Under the pieces are notes generated by a model. It made no database searches, was not told where the DNA came from, and saw only the letters and a program-made list of their open reading frames with translations. Both the position numbers and the translations under genes were made by a program. DNA of 64,000 nucleotides from Flavobacterium flavigenum (GTDB taxonomy: Bacteria; Bacteroidota; Bacteroidia; Flavobacteriales; Flavobacteriaceae): contig NZ_CP114285.2 in NCBI RefSeq assembly GCF_027111255.2, positions 2,232,001 to 2,296,000 of the forward strand, read 5' to 3'. This document shows positions 9,721 through 18,807 of this stretch, piece after piece (positions within the stretch are counted from its first letter, which is position 1; every line of letters starts with the position of its first letter).

Positions 9721-10793
9721 ATATCAGTAATATTTAACCACCAACCACTAGGAATTGCAACAAATTGATCCATAAATTGGTTAACACCTCTTAAAGAGTT
9801 TTTATCTTGAAAAATCGAGTAAAGATTATTGTTAATATGTACTCCAGTTGCATAAAAGCCATTTTTTTTGAAATTTTGAATAGCTTCAGGTTTATTTTTA
9901 CATAAAGTACCATAAACCCAATAATTAGGAATTGTATTTGCTGTTAATTTCAATGAATAAATTGTATCACACTCTGCTATTTTTTTATTCCAAGTTTCAG
10001 CATTATTTTTCTGCAGGGTCAATAACTTTTCAATTTCATCCATCTGTTTTGCTCCAATGAAAGAATTTAATTCACTCATCAAACCTGCATAACCCTCTAG
10101 TTTAATATCACAAACAGGATTTATTTCTCCATTAATTGTTCTAAAATTTTTTCTATCAATACCATAATCTCTTATTAATAAGGCTTTTTCATAAAGCTCC
10201 TTGTCTTTAAAAACGATTGCACCTCCATCTATTGTATTAGGCAATCTAACCGTTTGAAAAGAAAAAACAGTAACATCTGTTCCCACATTTCCCAATTTAT
10301 TGCCTTTGTACTGAGAAGCAAAAGCTTCGATACCATCATCAACCACAGGTATACCGAACTCCTTACCAATTGAATTAATTGCATCTATATCTCCCAAATA
10401 ACCACAAAAATGATTGTGAAAAATAGCTTTAGTATTTTTTGTAATTTTAGATTTGAGATCGTCTGGACACATACTACCTGTTTTTGGATCAACATCCACC
10501 CATACTACTTTTAATCCTTTTACCGCGAAAGGCTGATTGGAAGCCAAACAACTTACTGGACTAGCAATAACCTCATCACCAAATTGCAAACCAAATGTTG
10601 ACAAAACAATTAGCATAGCAACATTATAGGAACTAATTGAAAGTAAATATTCACACCCAATAAAAACTTTCAATTGCTCCTCAAACTTTCTTCCATATTT
10701 CCCATAACTTAATTGTCCAGAATAAAGTATTTCATTTATTTCAGAATCAATAAATTTGGGCATGTAAGGTTTATAAATAGGAACCATTACCAA
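9717..10793 (-). CDS. DegT/DnrJ/EryC1-family protein lacking the PLP lysine
   Basis: 358 aa, full length for the sugar aminotransferase family. The PLP-lysine motif that in its neighbour reads SFQGIKHLTTIDGG here reads SFQTVRLPNTIDGG, so the Schiff-base lysine is Arg183 (codon AGA, bases 10245-10247). The phosphate-binding motif is also changed: SLNSGTAAL in the neighbour, SISSYNVAM here. The Asp that contacts the PLP ring nitrogen is retained (VVDDGIEAF, near 150-158). It overlaps the intact paralogue by 7 bp. It may be a non-catalytic partner of the paralogue or an enzyme with other chemistry; a standard aminotransferase reaction is unlikely. Confidence 0.8.
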   Translation of the reverse strand: MVMVPIYKPYMPKFIDSEINEILYSGQLSYGKYGRKFEEQLKVFIGCEYLLSISSYNVAMLIVLSTFGLQFGDEVIASPVSCLASNQPFAVKGLKVVWVDVDPKTGSMCPDDLKSKITKNTKAIFHNHFCGYLGDIDAINSIGKEFGIPVVDDGIEAFASQYKGNKLGNVGTDVTVFSFQTVRLPNTIDGGAIVFKDKELYEKALLIRDYGIDRKNFRTINGEINPVCDIKLEGYAGLMSELNSFIGAKQMDEIEKLLTLQKNNAETWNKKIAECDTIYSLKLTANTIPNYWVYGTLCKNKPEAIQNFKKNGFYATGVHINNNLYSIFQDKNSLRGVNQFMDQFVAIPSGWWLNITDI

Positions 10794-11875
10794 CCTCGTT
10801 TTATTAAAGTTACCATTCTTTCCTTATCTTCATCAGTAACCCACCATCCACAAGGAATGTGCACCATCTTGCTATAAAACAAATCTAAATTGGGTAGTTT
10901 CGTTCGGTAATCGTTTAAATAAGTATGTAAGTCATTTCGTTTATGAAGTTCAGATGCCATTATACCATTTTCTGCCATCATTTTTATAAATCCATTTCGA
11001 TCTTCAACTTTTAAGGTGTACAACCAATATGAAGGCTCTGAATTTGGGTAATATTCAACTAACTCAACTCCCTTTATACCTTTTAAATGTTCATCAAAAA
11101 ATTTTCCATTATAAATGTATTTTTGAACTAAATTTTCAATATTTTCTAATTGAATAATTCCAATAGTCGCATTTACATTATTCATATGATATTTATACCC
11201 CTGAAAAGTAATATTATTATCCATACGAGTTAATTTCTTATCCAATCCAAACCATCTTATTAGTTTTCCCTGCTCGTATAGGTCATCATCCAAAATTTGA
11301 AGTGCTCCTCCGTCAATTGTTGTCAAATGTTTAATCCCCTGAAACGAATATACTGTAAAGGGAAAATGATTTCCAGTTTTTTTACCTTTATATTTTGCAC
11401 CAAGAGCATGTGCAGCATCTTCTATTACAGGAATATTATATTTTGTAGACAATTCTTGAATTCTTTCTACATCAACTGGAATCCCTGCATAATCAACTAC
11501 AATAATAGCTTTTGTTTTTCGATTAATTGCTTTTTCTATTGAATCTGCAGAAATATTACCTGTATTATAATCTATATCCGCCCATCTTACTTTGGCCCCT
11601 ACCATTTTTATTGCCACATTTGTTGGCTCGGCTGTTAAAGCGGTACTAATAACTTCATCCCCTTCTTTTACTCCTGTTAAAATTAAAGCTATATGTAATG
11701 CTGCGGTGCCGGAATTTAATGATAAGGTGTTACCGCCACCTATATACTCTTCAAATTTTCTTTCAAATTCTTCTACTACATCTCCTTGAGCAACATAACC
11801 ACTATACAAAACTTGTTCGAGCCTTGGCATTAAAATTTCACGGTCTGGTATACTTGTTTTTACTAATGGTAGCAT
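10787..11875 (-). CDS. DegT/DnrJ/EryC1 sugar aminotransferase
   Basis: 362 aa. Conserved features are SLNSGTAALH (PLP phosphate contacts, near 52-61), PVIEDAAHALGAKYKG (ring-nitrogen Asp near 153), and VYSFQGIKHLTTIDGG with the Schiff-base Lys182. The enzyme should transfer an amino group from glutamate to a 4-keto (or 3-keto) nucleotide sugar in the cytoplasm. It follows the CapE-type dehydratase by 10 bp, which makes that enzyme's 4-keto-6-deoxy-HexNAc product the likely substrate (a PseC-like step). This is inference from context. The next gene is a divergent paralogue without the lysine. Confidence 0.88.
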   Translation of the reverse strand: MLPLVKTSIPDREILMPRLEQVLYSGYVAQGDVVEEFERKFEEYIGGGNTLSLNSGTAALHIALILTGVKEGDEVISTALTAEPTNVAIKMVGAKVRWADIDYNTGNISADSIEKAINRKTKAIIVVDYAGIPVDVERIQELSTKYNIPVIEDAAHALGAKYKGKKTGNHFPFTVYSFQGIKHLTTIDGGALQILDDDLYEQGKLIRWFGLDKKLTRMDNNITFQGYKYHMNNVNATIGIIQLENIENLVQKYIYNGKFFDEHLKGIKGVELVEYYPNSEPSYWLYTLKVEDRNGFIKMMAENGIMASELHKRNDLHTYLNDYRTKLPNLDLFYSKMVHIPCGWWVTDEDKERMVTLIKRGW

Positions 11876-11885
11876 AAATATAAAA

Positions 11886-12908
11886 TTATTGATTATGAGA
11901 GGCTAATTCATCTTGAACATAATCTAGTGTAAGAAGCAATTTTTTCAGTTCTTCTACACTTAGTCTCGTTGTATTATCTGAGTTATATTCTCCACTGACT
12001 AACTTTGGACCATCCTCTTGAACATACTTTGTATAATTCAAATCTCTGAAATCTGCAGGAATCCTATAAAAGTTTCCTAAATCGTCAGCCTTTGCCATTT
12101 CTTCTTTGGCACATAAAGTCTCATACATTTTTTCAGAATGACGTTCTCCTATAATTTTAATCTCATTTTCTGCACTAAACAATTCCTTTAAAGCCTGTGC
12201 TAAATCTTCAATCGTTGAAGCTGGTGATTTTTGTACAAAAATATCTCCTGGATTTCCCTTCAAAAAAGCAAACATTACTAAATCCACAGAATCATTCAAG
12301 GACATCATAAATCTTGTCATCTTTGGATTAGTAATCGTTAACGGTTTACCTTCTTTTATTTGCTTTACAAATAAAGGTATTATTGAACCTCGAGAACACA
12401 TTACATTACCATAACGAGTTGCTGTATAGATTGCATCTATATTTTTTACTCTTAAATCTCTTGCTTTAGAAACTGCTAATTTTTCCATAAAAGCCTTTGA
12501 AATTCCCATAGCGTTAATAGGATAAACTGCTTTATCCGTACTAAGTACGACTAATCTTTCAATATTATTTCGAGCTGCTGCTTCTAATACATTTTCAGCT
12601 CCAATTATATTAGTTTGAACTGCCTGCATTGGATAAAATTCACAAGAAGGCACTTGCTTTAATGCTGCAGCATGGAAAACAAAATTTACTCCATTCATAG
12701 CTGCATTGATACTATTAAAGTCTCTAATATCGCCAATAACAAAATTTAACTTGTCATTTTTGTAATGAATACGCATGTCTTCTTGCTTTTTCTCATCTCT
12801 AGAAAATATTCGTATTTCTTTTAAATCAGAGTTTAAAAACCCTTTTAACATTGCATTACCGAAAGAACCTGTACCGCCTGTAATTAATAATATTTTATCT
12901 TTGAACAT
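11886..12908 (-). CDS. capE: UDP-GlcNAc 4,6-dehydratase/5-epimerase (CapE/WbjB type)
   Basis: 340 aa. GGTGSFG at 11-17 binds NADP; STDKAVYP is at 123-130; the usual SDR tyrosine is replaced by Met134 with Lys138 (INAMGISKA). The Met-x3-Lys arrangement is the known atypical active site of CapE-type enzymes, which convert UDP-GlcNAc to a 4-keto-6-deoxy sugar of the L series. The C terminus, YNSDNTTRLSVEELKKLLL, is also CapE-like. No CapF or CapG gene follows; instead come two DegT homologues and a GNAT, so the product is probably aminated rather than turned into FucNAc. The 220 bp upstream hold a small AATGAC/GTCATT hairpin (about 13047-13062) but no clear promoter. Confidence 0.87.
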   Translation of the reverse strand: MFKDKILLITGGTGSFGNAMLKGFLNSDLKEIRIFSRDEKKQEDMRIHYKNDKLNFVIGDIRDFNSINAAMNGVNFVFHAAALKQVPSCEFYPMQAVQTNIIGAENVLEAAARNNIERLVVLSTDKAVYPINAMGISKAFMEKLAVSKARDLRVKNIDAIYTATRYGNVMCSRGSIIPLFVKQIKEGKPLTITNPKMTRFMMSLNDSVDLVMFAFLKGNPGDIFVQKSPASTIEDLAQALKELFSAENEIKIIGERHSEKMYETLCAKEEMAKADDLGNFYRIPADFRDLNYTKYVQEDGPKLVSGEYNSDNTTRLSVEELKKLLLTLDYVQDELASHNQ

Positions 12909-13128
12909 AATTGAAATTTACCTTTATAAAACTTATTTAATTTTTTTATTTCTTTAACCTCTCATGAGCTTCAAACTCCAAAATAGATGATTTTAATTTA
13001 AAATAATTCAATTACTTTACTTAATCGGTTATGCGTGTCCATTATGAATGACCTTAGTCATTAGGTTTTTACTTTTGCCTCTATTATAATTTTTTAGATA
13101 AGTCGATAATTAAAAACAAAAAACATTT

Positions 13129-14199
13129 TTACGATGTTAACATTCTCCATATTCTTTTTATTATAAAAAAAAATATCACAAAAAAATCAGTCAATATACC
13201 TCCCAATAATACCCCTTTGACCTTACCAAATCTCTCTTTTGGCAATGGCAAAATTGGCCGATCGATAACCTGTATCAAAGGTGTATCTTTTCGCAAGGTA
13301 ACTTTTGCTAATTCAGATTGCTTAACTAATTCTGTAAGTATGGCAGTATTAGCCTGAACATCGACCTGTCTCCTTGCAGAAGGAGCTCTGCGCACATTCA
13401 GAGCTGGATTCAAATTAAAAGTATTATCATTCGCAACAGCTACTCCCGTAATTGCTGTATTTAATGCTGTACGAACAGAATCCACCTGATGTTCTAAAAT
13501 TTCCATATTCATACGAGCTTTTTTGCTTTTTGTATCAACATAAAATTCACCAACCTGTCTAGCAAGAGCTTCACAAAAATAGAGTGAAAATAATTCATTA
13601 TCAGAACTTACATCCATTGAAATAATTGCTATCTTTTTATCTTTTTGAGCTACGGACAAAGAACCCTTAGACAAATTTTGATATATTATCCCCAATATAC
13701 TATCATGTACTCTGGTAAAGTAATTACGATTAGCGGTAGGCAAAAACTGAATATTCTTAAATTTCGGATTATCATTCCATTTACTTCTCCATTTATTATT
13801 TTGAATATACATTTCGGCCAAAGAAATCACTTTCCCATTTACATTTACTGGAGTAAGCAGTGTCTTTTCAACCATTGTACGAGATTTAAAGAGCTCAGTC
13901 AGGTTAGAACTTGTAAATATGCTTCCTCCACCTCCACCAAGATCAAACCCAAAAGAACTGGCCAAGCCCAAGGCGCCTCCCAGACCTCCTCCAGATTTTT
14001 CATCTTCCAATGCAAATGTCAAAGTCGCTGTATAAATTGGTTTTTTTGAAAAAGAATAAGCTAAACCTAGCCCTCCTCCAATAAAACCTGCAATTAAAAT
14101 AATTTTCCATTGAGACAATAAATAATCCCACCATTCTTTTCCCTTTTGGATTAATTCTTTCAATGAAATTTCGTCGTTGCTAACTGACTGATTATTCAT
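13129..14199 (-). CDS. Wzz-family chain-length determinant protein
   Basis: 356 aa. A hydrophobic helix near residues 32-50 (WKIILIAGFIGGGLGLAYSF) is followed by the Wzz domain start, KPIYTATLTFALEDE, a glycine-rich stretch (GGGLGGALGLASSFGFDLGG) near 70-95, a long periplasmic helical region, and a C-terminal PLPKERFGKVKGVLLGGILT helix. No cytoplasmic kinase domain is present, unlike the Wzc gene at 23296. It should set polymer length in the inner membrane. It lies 7 bp after the SLBB export gene, so the two probably work as a pair. Confidence 0.85.
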   Translation of the reverse strand: MNNQSVSNDEISLKELIQKGKEWWDYLLSQWKIILIAGFIGGGLGLAYSFSKKPIYTATLTFALEDEKSGGGLGGALGLASSFGFDLGGGGGSIFTSSNLTELFKSRTMVEKTLLTPVNVNGKVISLAEMYIQNNKWRSKWNDNPKFKNIQFLPTANRNYFTRVHDSILGIIYQNLSKGSLSVAQKDKKIAIISMDVSSDNELFSLYFCEALARQVGEFYVDTKSKKARMNMEILEHQVDSVRTALNTAITGVAVANDNTFNLNPALNVRRAPSARRQVDVQANTAILTELVKQSELAKVTLRKDTPLIQVIDRPILPLPKERFGKVKGVLLGGILTDFFVIFFFIIKRIWRMLTS

Positions 14200-14206
14200 A
14201 TTAATT

Positions 14207-16660
14207 TTATTTAAAAGCTGTTACAATTAATAATGCCAGACTAGTTAAGACGCTACCAATACTTACCCATTCTCCAGTACTCATTTTCTTAGTTTCCGGT
14301 TTTTCGGGAACAACAATCTGGGAATCCGGCGTAACATTAGGATAGGATCTAAAGAATAAAAACGAACCTGTTACTGCTGCTTTTCCATTTGGATAGATAA
14401 TATAAGCTTTTTTCTTCCAGCCCTTACTATCAACACCTCCAACTGAATTTATATAGTACCTGAACCCCTTTCCCTTTCTGTATGGAATCTCCGAAGAGAG
14501 TAAAACGCTTCCTGTAACTTTCACTCCCTCGTTAAAAGTAGTAACTTCTATCTCATCTTCTGGAAATAAGGTAACATTAGAATAATGTCGTTTATCTTTC
14601 ACTATTTTATTCCAATCTAAAGGAATAGTTACGTATTTTAATTCTTCTTTTAATTTCTTAGTGAGGTTCTCTTTTACAGTATCTGATTTAGACAAATTAA
14701 GGTCAACTCTTTTTAAATCATCTATTTGTTCTTGCTTAATAGGTCTCTTAATTTTCAATCCTTCTAAATTAGCTACAGATGTTAAGCCGCCTGCACGCAT
14801 TATTATGTTATAAACAGACTCTTTTTTATTTGCTAATACGTATTTCCCCGGATAAGCAACTGCTCCACTAATGGTAACCATTTGTGGCTTTTCAAAAACC
14901 GCCATTCTTCTGATATTTATTACATCAAACGGTTTTAAAACAAAGTTTTTTACCTGCTCATTATTATCAGCTGTAATTTCTAATTCTACTAATTCTACAC
15001 GTTTCGGATTAGCATCATCAATTTCATCGGATTTTATCATCCTTGCAATTTCTACTCTTTTTGAAGCAGAGCCAGTTAAACCACCAACCTGAGCAACTAA
15101 ATCATTTAATGTTAAATTTTCATAGTATTCATATTCTCCTGGATTCTTTACTTCTCCATCAATAGTAACTTTGTATTCTTCCCTAAAATCCAGAATTGAA
15201 TATACGGTAACTTCGTCTTCTCTTTTTAATTCTATATCAGCATTTAAATCTCCTGATAAAGCGTCTTCTAAATTAACATTTACTATTTCTGTTGTTAAAT
15301 CAGATTTTAAACGAATAATTCTGGCTCTTTTAGTATAAGCATCTTCTTTAAGCCCTTCTGCCCTTGCAATAAGATCTGAAATCCTCATTCCATCATTATA
15401 AGAATAATAATCTGGTCTAAAAACGGCTCCTTCTATTTTAATACGGTTTTCAAAACGGTTCAAAATTTTAGTGACTCTAAAAACATCTCCCGATTTAGGT
15501 AGATATGTAGAAAACTCGCTTTCATTAATATCATGAACCTTAAACTCTTTTCCTGTTTTTTGCAAAACATTTACTGAAGCTGTGTAGGCAAACTCATTGA
15601 AACCGGAAGTAAAACTCAATAAATCAGTAAATGTTTCTCCCTTTTTCATTTCGAATATACCTGGACGTTTAACTTCGCCTTCAACTACAACTCTTTGGCT
15701 ATATGCAGGAATTCTTATTACATCATTATCTTTCAGGCTTACATTATCTGATTGATCTCCTTTGACTAAAAACTTATAGATATCGATGTTTTTATAAACC
15801 TTGTTATTTCGGATCAATTCGATATTTCTATAACTGCCATTTTTATCTGGACCACCAGCTAAATGCAATGCATTGTAAACAGAAGCGAGAGAGGAAATAG
15901 AGTAATTACCAGGTTGCTTACCTCCAACAATCGTCACTTTAATAGTTCTTATATCACTTAAAGTGACACTAACGTGAGATTGTCCAGATCGAACCGTACT
16001 ATAAACCCTTGCAATTGCAGCTTTTATTTTTTGTGAGGCAGCTTCAATTGACATTCCTGTTACTGCAATTTGCCCAACATTCTGAATTGAAATTTTACCT
16101 TCAAAATTTACTGGTACAGTATCATCAAATTGCTGAACGCCATAAACGCTTACTTCCAATTTATCACCCGGACCCAGAACATAATTGACTGGTGTTGCCA
16201 TTTTTAAATCTGGCTCGAAATTTAAAGTCGGATTATCAAATAGTTCTGATCCGAAAATCAAAGCGTTTAGTGAATCTTTGATTTTTTCGTTTTTGATTTT
16301 TTCCTGATTTCTTCCAAACTCCGAATTTTTATCCGGATCTTTTAATTTATCATTACTTTTTGTATCCTTGCTATTTTTATCCTTCTCTCCAGAGTTTTTT
16401 TTCTCATATGCTGTAATTCGAGTTCTTAACTTATCAAATTCAGCCTGACTCATTCCTTTTGACAAAGCCATAGGTTCCGCATCATTAATTGTAGCATTAT
16501 TGGCCTTTAATTGAGAAATTATCTTAGCTATTTCATCATCAGACAAATAATCTACTTTTACTGTGCTTAAATCTTTCGACTTCATTATATCCTGGGCATT
16601 TGCGTTATAGGATAATAGTAAAGCAAAAAACAGGGTAAGAACGTATGTTATTTTTTTCAT
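14207..16660 (-). CDS. Polysaccharide export protein with multiple SLBB domains
   Basis: 817 aa. A signal peptide (residues 1-22, ending YNANAQ) precedes a low-complexity charged region around 90-130 and the export domain beginning at NYVLGPGDKLEVSVYGVQQF near 160. Several SLBB-type beta-grasp repeats follow (for example VVVEGEVKRPGIF, VTIDGEVKNPGEY, VTISGAVAYPGKY, VKVTGSVLLSSEI). A C-terminal hydrophobic helix (SIGSVLTSLALLIVTA) may anchor it. Proteins of this build form the periplasmic/outer-membrane channel in Bacteroidota. It is much longer than the Wza-like lipoprotein at 25761, so the locus has two different exporters. It probably pairs with the Wzz protein downstream. Confidence 0.87.
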   Translation of the reverse strand: MKKITYVLTLFFALLLSYNANAQDIMKSKDLSTVKVDYLSDDEIAKIISQLKANNATINDAEPMALSKGMSQAEFDKLRTRITAYEKKNSGEKDKNSKDTKSNDKLKDPDKNSEFGRNQEKIKNEKIKDSLNALIFGSELFDNPTLNFEPDLKMATPVNYVLGPGDKLEVSVYGVQQFDDTVPVNFEGKISIQNVGQIAVTGMSIEAASQKIKAAIARVYSTVRSGQSHVSVTLSDIRTIKVTIVGGKQPGNYSISSLASVYNALHLAGGPDKNGSYRNIELIRNNKVYKNIDIYKFLVKGDQSDNVSLKDNDVIRIPAYSQRVVVEGEVKRPGIFEMKKGETFTDLLSFTSGFNEFAYTASVNVLQKTGKEFKVHDINESEFSTYLPKSGDVFRVTKILNRFENRIKIEGAVFRPDYYSYNDGMRISDLIARAEGLKEDAYTKRARIIRLKSDLTTEIVNVNLEDALSGDLNADIELKREDEVTVYSILDFREEYKVTIDGEVKNPGEYEYYENLTLNDLVAQVGGLTGSASKRVEIARMIKSDEIDDANPKRVELVELEITADNNEQVKNFVLKPFDVINIRRMAVFEKPQMVTISGAVAYPGKYVLANKKESVYNIIMRAGGLTSVANLEGLKIKRPIKQEQIDDLKRVDLNLSKSDTVKENLTKKLKEELKYVTIPLDWNKIVKDKRHYSNVTLFPEDEIEVTTFNEGVKVTGSVLLSSEIPYRKGKGFRYYINSVGGVDSKGWKKKAYIIYPNGKAAVTGSFLFFRSYPNVTPDSQIVVPEKPETKKMSTGEWVSIGSVLTSLALLIVTAFK

Positions 16661-16699
16661 ATTTAAATAATAATTAAACTTAAGTATTGTTTAAAAATT

Positions 16700-17755
16700 C
16701 TATTTTGTTTGTGAATATTGTTTTTCATAATACTCTTTATAGGAACCAGAAGTAACGTTTTTTAACCATTCTTCATTATTCAAATACCAATTAATAGTTC
16801 TTTCCAATCCCTCTTCAAAAGTTACAGAGGGCTTCCATCCAAGTTCTTTATTGATTTTAGAGGCATCAATTGCATAACGCAAATCATGACCCGGCCTATC
16901 TTTTACATACGTAATTAATTCTTCAGATTTACCTTTTTCCCTTCCTAATTTTTCATCCATAATCTGGCATAATAATTTAACCAAATCAATATTTTTCCAC
17001 TCATTAAAACCTCCGATATTATACGTTTCGTGATTTTTTCCTTCATGAAAAACTAAATCAATTGCAATAGCATGATCCTCTACAAAGAGCCAGTCACGAG
17101 TATAATTTCCATCTCCATAAACAGGCAATGGTTTATTATTAATAATATTATTGATAAAAAGAGGTATTAGTTTTTCAGGGAAGTGATATGACCCATAATT
17201 ATTTGAACAGTTTGTTAAAACATAAGGCAAGCCATATGTTTCTCCATAAGCCCTTACAAAATGGTCTGAACTTGCTTTTGACGCTGAATATGGAGAATTA
17301 GGGTCATACGCAGTAGTTTCAGTAAAAAGTCCTTCATTCCCTAGAGAACCATAGACTTCATCTGTACTTATATGATAAAATCTTTTTCCCTCAAAATTTT
17401 CTCTCCATTGTTTTTTTGCCGCATTAAGCAAGTTCATTGTGCCGATAACATTTGTTTTTACAAATGCCAATGGATCTTCGATTGATCTGTCAACATGAGA
17501 TTCTGCCGCCAAGTGAAGTACGCCTTCAAAATTATGAATTGAAAAAAGTTCATTAATAAAAACTTCATCAACAATATCACCTTTTATAAAATTATAATTA
17601 GGTTTGTTTTCTATATCTTTAATGTTTTCCAGATTCCCGGCATAAGTTAAAGCATCTAAATTGTAAATTTGATATTCTGGATATTTATTTACAAAACGTC
17701 TGACCACATGTGAACCAATAAATCCAGCACCACCTGTTATAAGAATCTTTTTCAT
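16700..17755 (-). CDS. rfbB: dTDP-glucose 4,6-dehydratase
   Basis: 351 aa, normal length. GGAGFIGSH at 8-16 binds NAD; HLAAESHVDRS is near 81-91; TDEVYG is at 131-136 with the catalytic Asp-Glu; Y156xxxK160 lies in YSASKASSDHF. It converts dTDP-glucose to dTDP-4-keto-6-deoxyglucose. The usual partners rfbA, rfbC and rfbD are not next to it, so the dTDP-glucose must come from a synthase elsewhere, and the product's further use is not fixed by this window. It is located between manC and the SLBB exporter, 15 bp after manC. Confidence 0.93.
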   Translation of the reverse strand: MKKILITGGAGFIGSHVVRRFVNKYPEYQIYNLDALTYAGNLENIKDIENKPNYNFIKGDIVDEVFINELFSIHNFEGVLHLAAESHVDRSIEDPLAFVKTNVIGTMNLLNAAKKQWRENFEGKRFYHISTDEVYGSLGNEGLFTETTAYDPNSPYSASKASSDHFVRAYGETYGLPYVLTNCSNNYGSYHFPEKLIPLFINNIINNKPLPVYGDGNYTRDWLFVEDHAIAIDLVFHEGKNHETYNIGGFNEWKNIDLVKLLCQIMDEKLGREKGKSEELITYVKDRPGHDLRYAIDASKINKELGWKPSVTFEEGLERTINWYLNNEEWLKNVTSGSYKEYYEKQYSQTK

Positions 17756-17770
17756 TTTGAATCTAATTTT

Positions 17771-18778
17771 TTAATTTAATAATTTAGAATTTTGTCTTTC
17801 TAATTCGGTATATATATCTTTTACATCCTGAGAATTTTCCTTTTGTAAAATTAAATTAGCCGTATCTGTATAAACAAAAATTATATTTTTTAATCCCAGG
17901 AAAGTAGTATGCTTATCACTGCCTATAACCATATTACCATCTTTATCAACTGGATGTCCTTTAGAAACCAAATAATCATAAACTGATTCAAACGAACCTA
18001 AATCTGACCAGGAGAATGATGCCGGAACAACTTTAATTTTTTTGCTACGTTCCATGACAGCATAATCTATACTAATTGATGGAATTTCCAGAGATGCATC
18101 TAAATCTAAAAAACCTTCTCTATTTGATTCCCAAACTACTTTGGATTTTTCAAATACGTCAGGCTGAAATTGTTTTAATTCATCCAAAAGTACACTAGCT
18201 TTAAAGCAAAACATTCCACTATTCCATAAAAAATTACCTTTTGCAATAAAATCTTTAGCAGTTGTTTCATTTGGTTTTTCTCTAAATGAAATCACTTTAT
18301 CCCCTTTTGACTCAATATATCCGTAACCCGTTTCTGGTTTGGTTGGAATGATACCAAAAGTTACAACAAAACCTTCCTTAGCTTTTAAAATCGCCTGATT
18401 TATGGCATTAGTATAATCCTCCATTTTATCAATAATATGATCTGACGGAGTGACTATTAATATATCATCCGGATTCGAGGCAAAAGCTGCAAATGCAATT
18501 GCTGCAGCAGTATTTCTGGGAGTAGCTTCAACTATATTGATATATGAAGTTTTAGATTTGTCCATTACCTTACCGCTTAAATGATGATTCCCAACATTCC
18601 CAACCACCATTACCTTATTTGCTAAGTAACTATTTCGTTCAACAGTCATTTCAAATAAAGATTTTCCTTCAAATATTTCCAAATATTGTTTAGGCTGGCT
18701 TTTACGGGAAAGAGGCCATAATCTGCTACCTACACCTCCGGTTAGAATAACATGTGTAATTAAATTATTTTCGTCCAT
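17771..18778 (-). CDS. manC: Mannose-1-phosphate guanylyltransferase
   Basis: 335 aa. The nucleotidyltransferase signature GGVGSRLWPLSRKSQPK is at 14-30, VTPSDHIID near 105, GYGYIE near 155, and FLWNSGMFCFK near 185. The protein stops after the transferase domain and beta-helix tail, without the phosphomannose isomerase domain that many ManC proteins carry. It makes GDP-mannose from mannose-1-phosphate and GTP. No phosphomannomutase is adjacent. It is in the second operon block, 29 bp after the nucleotide-sugar dehydrogenase. Confidence 0.9.
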   Translation of the reverse strand: MDENNLITHVILTGGVGSRLWPLSRKSQPKQYLEIFEGKSLFEMTVERNSYLANKVMVVGNVGNHHLSGKVMDKSKTSYINIVEATPRNTAAAIAFAAFASNPDDILIVTPSDHIIDKMEDYTNAINQAILKAKEGFVVTFGIIPTKPETGYGYIESKGDKVISFREKPNETTAKDFIAKGNFLWNSGMFCFKASVLLDELKQFQPDVFEKSKVVWESNREGFLDLDASLEIPSISIDYAVMERSKKIKVVPASFSWSDLGSFESVYDYLVSKGHPVDKDGNMVIGSDKHTTFLGLKNIIFVYTDTANLILQKENSQDVKDIYTELERQNSKLLN

Positions 18779-18807
18779 ATTTTATCTAAATAAAAAAGAG
18801 TTCAAAA

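Noticed and set aside
13047..13062. AATGAC/GTCATT hairpin upstream of the CapE-type gene considered as terminator
   Set aside because: Only 6 bp of stem, and no T-run follows on the minus strand where it would be needed.
13645..14049. A 134-codon plus-strand frame opposite the Wzz gene
   Set aside because: Antisense to a complete Wzz-family gene, with no motif and no promoter of its own.
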